Assembly: GCA_014238345.1 (NCBI GenBank)
Contig: JABABF010000208.1
Location: 1 to 20,579 of the forward strand
DNA: 20,579 nucleotides
Reading direction: 5' to 3'
DNA from: Gammaproteobacteria bacterium
GTDB taxonomy: Bacteria; Pseudomonadota; Gammaproteobacteria; JABABF01
Positions 14,957 through 20,579 of the stretch are shown here, one piece after another. Within the stretch, counting starts at the first letter, position 1; each line of letters starts with the position of its first letter. Position numbers and translations under genes: made by a program. The notes beneath the pieces were generated by a model. It saw only the letters and a program-made list of their open reading frames with translations. It searched no databases and was not told the origin of the DNA.

Positions 14957-15568
14957 TTACAGGCTGCCCTTGGTGGATGGCACCCCGAGAGCGGCTGCAT
15001 CAGGCGATATCGCCTCCAGCAATGCCCGCCCAAAGGCCTTGAACACGGTCTCTGCCTGATGATGGCTGTTGTCGCCGCGCAAGTTGTCAATGTGTAATGT
15101 GGCAGCGGCATGATTGACAAAGCCACCGAAGAACTCACGTATCAAATCGACATCGAAATCGCCGATGCGGGCACGGCTGAAGGGGACTTCGTAGACCAAC
15201 CCAGGCCGACCAGAGAAATCAATGACGACACGGCTCAGCGCCTCGTCCAGCGGCACCAGGGCGCTGCCGTAACGGCGAATGCCCGCACGATCCCCCAAGC
15301 ACTGGCTGATAGCCTGCCCCAATGTGATGCCAATGTCCTCGACTGTGTGGTGTGCATCCACAGCCAAATCGCCATCGGCATCTATTTGGAGTGCAAGCGC
15401 CCCGTGACGGGCGACCTGCTCCAGCATGTGCTCCAAAAAAGGAATGCCCAGACTCAGTTGGGCGCTGGGCGGCCCATCCAGCGTCACCTCAACGCGGATG
15501 CGGGTTTCCAAGGTCTTGCGCTCAACGGTGGCGTGACGAAGGGGAGGCCGTGCTTGTTTGCTGACCAT
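14957..15568 (-). CDS. hisB: Imidazoleglycerol-phosphate dehydratase HisB (monofunctional)
   Basis: HisB removes water from IGP to give imidazole acetol phosphate, using two manganese ions. The 203-residue product is the dehydratase only, without the histidinol-phosphatase domain of E. coli HisB. Metal and catalytic motifs are LEHML (45-49), HHTVED (73-78), DEALSR and NSHHQAE. ATG 15566-15568 is preceded by GTGAG at a 6-base spacing, one of the better ribosome sites in the window. It is first in hisB-hisH-hisA-hisF, and divergent from mutY across 175 bases. No leader peptide with a His run is seen, so attenuation of the enteric type is unlikely. Confidence 0.97.
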   Translation of the reverse strand: MVSKQARPPLRHATVERKTLETRIRVEVTLDGPPSAQLSLGIPFLEHMLEQVARHGALALQIDADGDLAVDAHHTVEDIGITLGQAISQCLGDRAGIRRYGSALVPLDEALSRVVIDFSGRPGLVYEVPFSRARIGDFDVDLIREFFGGFVNHAAATLHIDNLRGDNSHHQAETVFKAFGRALLEAISPDAAALGVPSTKGSL

Positions 15569-15597
15569 AGCGAACTCACTATGAGGGCTAAGCGAAA

Positions 15598-15625
15598 ATT
15601 ATACCGCTCACCGCTGAGCTGAAAA
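15598..15625 (-). promoter_or_regulatory. Probable his operon promoter
   Basis: On the - strand a perfect TATAAT (15603-15598) lies 16 bases downstream of TTTTCA (15625-15620). It gives a leader of about 22 bases before the hisB ATG. This is the best sigma-70-like site in the window. Confidence 0.55.
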
Positions 15626-15743
15626 TTCGTAGTGGCTGCAGATGTGACACCGCAAGGCTTAATGAGTGGCTGTGCTGAGCCAGCTACAATCGCTGTGTAG
15701 TAGCAAAAGCAGGTAGTTTTCTCAACTGAACTGCATACATCAC

Positions 15744-16820
15744 ATGGACAGCAACAAATTCCAACGCGCCCTGCGTCTTTGGAGGCAACACTCGGGGCGG
15801 CACGAGCTGCCGTGGCTAGGACAGCGCTCGCCGTATCTGATCTGGGTTGCTGAGATCATGTTGCAACAGACCCAAGTGCACACTGTCCAGCCCTACTATC
15901 GTCGCTTCGCACGCAGCTTCCCCAGCCTCAAAGCGCTGGCTGATGCACCGCTGGACAAAGTGCTGGCTCGGTGGAGTGGCCTCGGCTACTACGCCAGAGC
16001 ACGCAACTTGCACCGGACTGCACAGCTGCTACGCGCCGAGCACAGCGGGAGGTGGCCACGCTCGGTGGCGGGCTTACAAGCCCTACCTGGCATCGGACGA
16101 TCCACCGCTGGAGCCATCGCCGCCGCCGCTTTTGGGCAGCGCGGAGTCATTCTAGATGGCAATGTGCGACGCGTCCTGTCGCGCTTTGCCGCCGTTAGTG
16201 GACAGCCCGGCACAGCGGCGACCGAACGCCAGCTATGGCAGCTGGCCGAGCACTACACGCCACACCGACAAAGCGCTGAACACAATCAAGCGATGATGGA
16301 CTTGGGAGCCACTGTCTGCACAAGAAGCACCCCCAACTGTCCGGCCTGCCCGCTACGCACCGCCTGCGTAGCGCAGCGCACGGGACGAGTCGGCGACTTC
16401 CCCACACCTCGCAGGAAACGACTCTCACCGTTGCGGCGCTGCCATATGCTACTGATTGAGCGCCCTGATGGCAGTGTATTGCTGGAGCGCCGCCCAACAC
16501 ATGGGTTATGGGGAGGTCTGTACAGCCTGCCAGAGACCACATCTGCACAACAGCCACTGGCGCATTACCCTGAGCTGGCGGCTTGCGGCATCGTAGCGCA
16601 GGGAAAATGGCCCGTGTTGCACCATAGCTTCACCCACTTCAAGCTTGACATCTACCCACTCTGGCTCCGGCTAGCACGCACACCTCACTCTATCGCCGAG
16701 CACTCAGAACAGCTCTGGTACAATGCCGAAGTGACCGAACTAGACTTGACGGTGGGCCTAGCGGCTCCAGTGAGCGATTTGTTGCGGCGATGGCGACAGC
16801 GTGGCGCGTACGGAAATTAA
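15744..16820 (+). CDS. mutY: Adenine DNA glycosylase MutY
   Basis: MutY removes adenine mispaired with 8-oxoguanine. The 358-residue product matches E. coli MutY at key positions: catalytic E37 (VAEIMLQQTQV), the helix-hairpin-helix LPGIGRSTAG (114-123), catalytic D138 (LDGNVRR), and the 4Fe-4S ligands C192, C199, C202 and C208. The C-terminal MutT-like domain (about 225-350) has the FTHF loop that reads 8-oxoguanine. ATG 15744 has no Shine-Dalgarno sequence; TACAAT at 15685-15690 is a possible -10, without a good -35. The stop is 9 bases before the yggX ATG, so the two are probably one unit, as in many gammaproteobacteria. Confidence 0.97.
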   Translation: MDSNKFQRALRLWRQHSGRHELPWLGQRSPYLIWVAEIMLQQTQVHTVQPYYRRFARSFPSLKALADAPLDKVLARWSGLGYYARARNLHRTAQLLRAEHSGRWPRSVAGLQALPGIGRSTAGAIAAAAFGQRGVILDGNVRRVLSRFAAVSGQPGTAATERQLWQLAEHYTPHRQSAEHNQAMMDLGATVCTRSTPNCPACPLRTACVAQRTGRVGDFPTPRRKRLSPLRRCHMLLIERPDGSVLLERRPTHGLWGGLYSLPETTSAQQPLAHYPELAACGIVAQGKWPVLHHSFTHFKLDIYPLWLRLARTPHSIAEHSEQLWYNAEVTELDLTVGLAAPVSDLLRRWRQRGAYGN

Positions 16821-16829
16821 ACCAAGATC

Positions 16830-17111
16830 ATGACTCATACGGTAATCTGCCGCAAATACGCACGCAAATTGCCCGGGCTCGACGCACCTCCTTTTCCGGG
16901 GTCACGGGGTATCGCCATCTACGAGCAGGTCTCGCGCCAAGCATGGGAAGAGTGGCAGGCACTACAAGTAATGCTGATCAATGAAAAGCGCCTCAGCACC
17001 ACCAACCCCACCGACCGACAGTATCTAGTAGAGCAACGTGAATTATTTTTGGACAACGGAGCACACGATCGGGCGGCTGGCTATGTGCCGCCTAGTGAAG
17101 CCAACAAATAG
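16830..17111 (+). CDS. yggX: YggX-family iron-trafficking/oxidative protection protein
   Basis: YggX is a small cytosolic protein linked to protection of labile 4Fe-4S enzymes and to iron traffic. Its placement after mutY is conserved. The 93-residue product has the single Cys at position 7 (VICRKYARKLPGLD), the PFPG turn, and blocks of the type AWEEWQ...MLINEKRL. The C-terminus is GYVPPSEANK. Length and pattern match the family (about 90 residues). It starts 9 bases after mutY and ends 24 bases before tRNA-Phe, so mRNA processing at the tRNA may shape its 3' end. The context with mutY fits an oxidative-damage role. Confidence 0.96.
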   Translation: MTHTVICRKYARKLPGLDAPPFPGSRGIAIYEQVSRQAWEEWQALQVMLINEKRLSTTNPTDRQYLVEQRELFLDNGAHDRAAGYVPPSEANK

Positions 17112-17116
17112 CCCTA

Positions 17117-17132
17117 GCACTCTTATAAGTGC
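17117..17132 (+). promoter_or_regulatory. Promoter-like palindrome before tRNA-Phe
   Basis: GCACT and AGTGC flank CTTATA, and the middle contains TATAAG (17124-17129), which could serve as a -10 only 6 bases before the tRNA 5' end. A related GCAC-TTTATAAGT sequence recurs at 17268-17280, beyond the tRNA. No -35 is obvious. Either site could be a promoter or a short hairpin. Confidence 0.3.
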
Positions 17133-17135
17133 GAC

Positions 17136-17208
<73 letters not shown>

Positions 17209-17232
17209 CCGCAGACAAGCGTGAGAGTAGCG

Positions 17233-17260
17233 TTTACCCATTGCAGTCTGTGGGTATACA
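17233..17260 (+). promoter_or_regulatory. Candidate rsx operon promoter
   Basis: TTTACC (17233-17238) and TATACA (17255-17260) are 16 bases apart. The spacer lies in a hairpin with arms TACCCA (17235-17240) and TGGGTA (17251-17256). The leader to rsxA would be about 105 bases. The site overlaps the region just after tRNA-Phe, so it could also be tRNA trailer structure. Confidence 0.35.
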
Positions 17261-17371
17261 TTGAGTGGCACTTTATAAGTTGAATGTAGGTGTCCGCACC
17301 ACGCTAGGATAGAATAGAAATCCATATTGTTAGCCACACCCCCATCGCCCGCCACAGGAAGCATTAAAGCC

Positions 17372-17950
17372 ATGCTGGCCGAATACACCATCATGTTCCT
17401 CGGGAATATCTTGATCAACAACTTCGTGCTGGTGCAATTTCTCGGCCTGTGTCCATTCATGGGTTCATCAACTAAGCTCGAGAGTGCAATCGGTATGTCG
17501 GCAGCCACCACGTTTGTGCTGACGCTGTCCACCGTGTGCAGCTACCTGCTCTTCCAGTGGTTTTTGAAGCCTTTGGGGCTTGAGTACCTGCGGCTGATCG
17601 GTTTCATACTCGTCATCGCCTCAGTCGTCCAGCTAACCGAAATGATGGTGCGCAAACTGAGCCCGTTATTGCACCGCATGTTGGGGATTTTCCTGCCGCT
17701 GATCACAACTAACTGCGCGGTACTCGGTGTCGCCTTGCTCAATCTAAACCGAGAACATTCGCTGTTGGATTCGGCTATCTACGGATTGAGCGCCGCGCTG
17801 GGCTTTGCTCTGGTGCTGATATGTTTTACCGCCATGCGCGAGCGCTTGATGGTGGCCGATATTCCGCAACCCTTTCAGGGCGCTGCCAGTGCCATGTTGA
17901 CCGCGGGCTTGGCCTCGCTCGCTTTCATGGGTTTCATTGGCATCGTTTAG
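17372..17950 (+). CDS. rsxA: Electron transport complex subunit RsxA/RnfA
   Basis: RsxA is an inner-membrane subunit of the Rnf/Rsx complex, which couples electron flow between NADH and ferredoxin-type carriers to ion movement, and in E. coli keeps SoxR reduced. The 192-residue product is almost all membrane helix (about six segments). It has the signature NNFVLVQFLGLCPFMG near the N-terminus and IFLPLITTNCAVLG in the middle. The two conserved Cys, in LGLCPF and TTNCAV, are those thought to bind a cluster within the membrane with RsxE. ATG 17372 matches E. coli RsxA; an upstream in-frame start at 17327 would add an atypical 15-residue tail. AGGAAG lies 12 bases before the ATG. Confidence 0.97.
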   Translation: MLAEYTIMFLGNILINNFVLVQFLGLCPFMGSSTKLESAIGMSAATTFVLTLSTVCSYLLFQWFLKPLGLEYLRLIGFILVIASVVQLTEMMVRKLSPLLHRMLGIFLPLITTNCAVLGVALLNLNREHSLLDSAIYGLSAALGFALVLICFTAMRERLMVADIPQPFQGAASAMLTAGLASLAFMGFIGIV

Positions 17951-18000
17951 GCGCTACGTCTTCGCCCTATCACCGTCTCGGCTACTACATACCCCCTGTT

Positions 18001-18603
18001 GTGAACGCTGCACTGAATGATCCAGTCGTGCTCGCCGTACTGGTGCTGGGCGGCCTCGGCCTGTTTTTCGGCATATTGCTCGGCATCAGTGCCGTATTAT
18101 TTCGACCCAAGGGCAACCCACTGGTCGAACAAATCAACGATATCCTGCCACAGACTCAGTGCGGCCAGTGCGGTTTTCCCGGCTGCCGCCCCTACGCTGA
18201 AGCTATCGCCGCTGGCGAGGCGCAGATCAACCGCTGTCCACCCGGCGGGGCACAAGGCATCACCCAACTGGCGGACCTTCTTGATGTCGAGCCATTGCCA
18301 CTGAATGCCGAACACGGCACCGAAGCGCCACCCACCGTGGCCTACATCCGAGAAGATGAATGCATCGGCTGCACCAAGTGTATTCAAGCCTGTCCTGTAG
18401 ACGCAATCCTTGGCGCAGCACGCCTGATGCACACGATCATCGCCGATGAGTGTACCGGCTGTGATCTGTGTGTCGACCCTTGCCCGGTCAACTGTATTGA
18501 GATGGTGCTGCGCGACCAGCCGACTGACAATTGGCAATGGACTTTGCCCGCAGCTCCCAATGCGGTAACGCTGATTGCCACCGATGCCGAGCGGGTAGAC
18601 TGA
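18001..18603 (+). CDS. rsxB: Electron transport complex ferredoxin subunit RsxB/RnfB
   Basis: RsxB is the multi-cluster iron-sulfur subunit anchored on the cytoplasmic side. The 200-residue product has one N-terminal membrane helix (about 8-32). A 4Fe-4S region follows with C54, C57, C62 and C79 (CGQCGFPGC). Two ferredoxin motifs come next: C121, C124, C127 and C131 (CIGCTKCIQACP), and C151, C154, C157 and C161 (CTGCDLCVDPCP). GTG 18001 is the start that matches E. coli RsxB (both begin M-N-A); no ATG is suitable and no Shine-Dalgarno is visible. It lies 50 bases after rsxA, and its TGA overlaps the rsxC ATG by one base. Confidence 0.96.
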   Translation: MNAALNDPVVLAVLVLGGLGLFFGILLGISAVLFRPKGNPLVEQINDILPQTQCGQCGFPGCRPYAEAIAAGEAQINRCPPGGAQGITQLADLLDVEPLPLNAEHGTEAPPTVAYIREDECIGCTKCIQACPVDAILGAARLMHTIIADECTGCDLCVDPCPVNCIEMVLRDQPTDNWQWTLPAAPNAVTLIATDAERVD

Positions 18604-20165
18604 TGGGCACCCAACGCGCCCATGCCCTATCGCCGGTACCCGGCGGTGTGCGTCTACCGATGCACAAAGAGCGCACCCGCGACTTGGGCATCATTACAGC
18701 CCCGCTCCCCAAGCGCTTACTGTTACCACTCAAAGCCCCTTTCGGTGCCGAGCTGGCCGTGCGAGTCCAAGCGGGTGAACAAGTGGTGCAGGGTCAGTTG
18801 CTGGCCGCCCCGACAGATGCCGTCGGAATCCCAATACACGCGCCAGTAGCTGCCACCGTACTGGAAATTGCCCCACATCCTCTGCCCCATCCAGCGGCGC
18901 TGCACGGATCGTGCATCGTGCTGGTGCCACTGCCAAATGTCACCACACAAATTGAGGCCACCCTGCCTCCCTGCCCACCAGTATCTAGCAAGCAAGTCCT
19001 ACTGGAGCGTATTCGCTCAGCGGGTGTCAGCGGCATGGGCGGCGCGGGCTTTCCGAGTGCGCTCAAACTCAGTCCGCGCCACCCCATCCAAACACTGATC
19101 TTGAACGGTATTGAGTGCGAGCCCTATATCACTGCCGATGAAGCACTGATGCGCGAACGTCCAACAGAGATCATCGCTGGCGCAGAACTCGTAGCTCACC
19201 TGCTGGGGGCCAATGAAATACTGATAGCCATTGAGGGCAATAAGCCCGAAGCTGCCGATATTTTGCGCACTGTGCTGGATACATCACCACCCAAAGTGCC
19301 AACACAAGTGGTGGTCACACCGACGCGCTATCCAGCTGGTGGAGAAAAACAACTGGTACAAGAGCTGACCGGACGCGAAGTACCGAGCGGAGGCCTGCCG
19401 TCCGAAGTCGGCGTGGCTTGTCAAAATGTTGCCACCATGGCCGCAATCTACCGTGCCGTGTGCTTGGGACAGCTGCCGTTGTCTCGCATTGTCACCGTCA
19501 CCGGAGTAGCAGTAGCGCAGCCCGCCAACTACGAAGTGCTGATCGGCACACCTATCTCCACCTTGCTGGCAGTAGCCGGTGCCCAGCTCAAGGATGATTG
19601 CCGGATCGTGGCGGGCGGGCCGATGATGGGGGTCAGCGTCCCCATTGAAGCGCCAGTGATCAAGACGACCAACGGTGTGTTACTGAGTATGGAGCCCTCG
19701 GCAGAGCAGGCGATGGAGCCCATGGCTTGCATCCGTTGCGGCTATTGCGCCGAGGTCTGTCCAGCGACTCTACTGCCACAGCAGCTGTACTGGTTCGCCC
19801 GTAGCCAAGAGCATGAAAAAGCCGAACAACATCACCTGTTTGACTGTATTGAATGCGGAGCCTGTGCCTACGTCTGCCCGAGCCGCATTCCTTTAGTGCA
19901 GTACTACCGCGCAGCCAAAGCCGAAATTCGCCGTCAACAACGCGAAAAAAGCCTCTCCGACCGAGCTCGTGATCGCTTTGAGGTGCGCCAACAGCGCGAG
20001 CAACAACGCCTTGCAGAGCAGGAAGAGCGCCGCCGCCAACGCCGCGAGAAGACTCGCACCACTGCAGCAAACTCTGAGCGAGATGCCATCGTCAAAGCCG
20101 CTGTTGAGCGAGTGCGACAAGGCGAGGATAGCACGGACAAGCCACCCCCTCCACCGAGCACATGA
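18603..20165 (+). CDS. rsxC: Electron transport complex subunit RsxC/RnfC
   Basis: RsxC is the peripheral NADH/FMN and iron-sulfur subunit. The 520-residue product has a lipoyl-like N-terminal part (about 25-100), a Gly-rich nucleotide region with GMGGAGFPS (144-152), ECEPYITADE (171-180), and a soluble-ligand-binding beta-grasp part. Two 4Fe-4S motifs follow: C376, C379, C382 and C386, and C415, C418, C421 and C425. A charged Arg/Gln/Glu coiled coil runs from about 440 to 500. The C-terminus is much shorter than in E. coli RsxC (740 residues), which carries long Ala/Lys repeats there; this shorter form is common in other Rnf systems. ATG 18603 overlaps the rsxB stop (TGATG), and its stop overlaps rsxD (ATGA). 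Confidence 0.96.
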   Translation: MGTQRAHALSPVPGGVRLPMHKERTRDLGIITAPLPKRLLLPLKAPFGAELAVRVQAGEQVVQGQLLAAPTDAVGIPIHAPVAATVLEIAPHPLPHPAALHGSCIVLVPLPNVTTQIEATLPPCPPVSSKQVLLERIRSAGVSGMGGAGFPSALKLSPRHPIQTLILNGIECEPYITADEALMRERPTEIIAGAELVAHLLGANEILIAIEGNKPEAADILRTVLDTSPPKVPTQVVVTPTRYPAGGEKQLVQELTGREVPSGGLPSEVGVACQNVATMAAIYRAVCLGQLPLSRIVTVTGVAVAQPANYEVLIGTPISTLLAVAGAQLKDDCRIVAGGPMMGVSVPIEAPVIKTTNGVLLSMEPSAEQAMEPMACIRCGYCAEVCPATLLPQQLYWFARSQEHEKAEQHHLFDCIECGACAYVCPSRIPLVQYYRAAKAEIRRQQREKSLSDRARDRFEVRQQREQQRLAEQEERRRQRREKTRTTAANSERDAIVKAAVERVRQGEDSTDKPPPPPST

Positions 20166-20579
20166 CTGCGCCACTACGCTCCTCGCCACATATACTCGGG
20201 CCGCACGATACTGCCTGGGTGATGCGCCAAGTGCTGATGGCACTGGCACCTGGATTGGCGGCCTTGACTTGGTTCTTTGGCTTCGGACACGTGGTCAACG
20301 TAGCCATCGCCGCACTCGTCGCACTCAGCGCCGAAGCGGCAGCGCTGGCGTTGCGCAAGACAGTCGTGCTACCCACGTTGCGCGACAGCAGTGTACTAGT
20401 CACTGCCGTGTTACTCGGTGCCGCCCTGCCGCCCTACTGCCCGTGGTGGCTAACCGCCAGCGGCACGGCCTTTGCTGTGCTGATCGGCAAGCACGCCTAT
20501 GGCGGAATCGGCTACAACCCGTTCAACCCCGCCATGGTCGGCTATGTGGTGCTGCTGATCTCTTTCCCGCTGGAGATGA
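20162..20579 (+). CDS. rsxD: Electron transport complex subunit RsxD/RnfD, 3' end cut off
   Basis: RsxD is a membrane subunit of the Rnf/Rsx complex that carries a covalent FMN. The 139 codons present start at an ATG overlapping the rsxC stop by four bases (ATGA). They show a typical start with SSPHI, then several hydrophobic segments (about 26-60, 75-92, 98-110, 128-138) and the family block GYNPFNPAMVGYV. The FMN-carrying Thr lies further on and is outside the window. The frame is open to the last base, with no frameshift. The start overlap supports an operon rsxABCD, in the usual order. Confidence 0.94.
   Translation, partial: MTAPLRSSPHILGPHDTAWVMRQVLMALAPGLAALTWFFGFGHVVNVAIAALVALSAEAAALALRKTVVLPTLRDSSVLVTAVLLGAALPPYCPWWLTASGTAFAVLIGKHAYGGIGYNPFNPAMVGYVVLLISFPLEM

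Noticed and set aside
15110..15622. A 170-codon + strand ORF opposite hisB.
   Set aside because: It is fully antisense to hisB, whose motifs are intact, and shows no domain pattern.
15569..15743. A his attenuator (leader peptide with a His run and terminator) upstream of hisB.
   Set aside because: The leader from the likely promoter is only about 22 bases; no His-rich short ORF or terminator hairpin is present.

Overview
The window is bacterial chromosomal DNA, almost certainly from a gammaproteobacterium. The evidence is gene content and order: queG divergent from nnr, with orn, rsgA and psd close by (as around E. coli min 94); rhdA directly before psd, mutY-yggX-tRNA-Phe, and a hisBHAF cluster with monofunctional hisB (as in pseudomonads); EpmA/EpmB-modified EF-P; and the start of an rsx/rnf operon. 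I cannot name a genus. Genes are tightly packed, start codons include GTG and TTG, and clear Shine-Dalgarno sequences are scarce. I see no transposase, integrase, phage gene or CRISPR array.

Layout. 1-5248 is a housekeeping block: nnr (cut by the window edge) and divergent queG; orn, which converges on and overlaps queG; then rsgA, rhdA and psd on the + strand. 5280-6170 (-) is a membrane-anchored DUF3014-type protein of unknown role. 6201-6620 is the only long non-coding stretch; it is relatively AT-rich and holds a stem-loop, a 9-bp triplicate and candidate promoters. 6621-7415 is an SDR oxidoreductase of unknown substrate with a TTG start.

7481-10362 holds the EF-P beta-lysylation module: efp and epmA on the - strand and divergent epmB, with a possible 57-codon ORF just upstream of efp. 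10378-12588 (-) is the most unusual gene: a four-site CopA/PcoA-type multicopper oxidase that continues into a C-terminal beta-strand-rich region resembling the CopB outer-membrane barrel. It lies directly downstream of hisB-hisH-hisA-hisF (15568 to 12706), so it may be read from the his operon and/or from a promoter with a dyad in its spacer at 12668-12697.

15744-17208 is mutY, yggX and tRNA-Phe. 17372 to the end is rsxA, rsxB, rsxC and partial rsxD, the start of the Rnf/Rsx electron-transport complex.

Functionally most of the window is core metabolism, RNA and translation quality control and redox maintenance. The items most worth a second look are the multicopper oxidase-barrel fusion and its upstream dyad, the repeat-built N-terminus of HisH, the roughly 20-residue insertion in HisA, and the poor Shine-Dalgarno signals with several possible leaderless starts.
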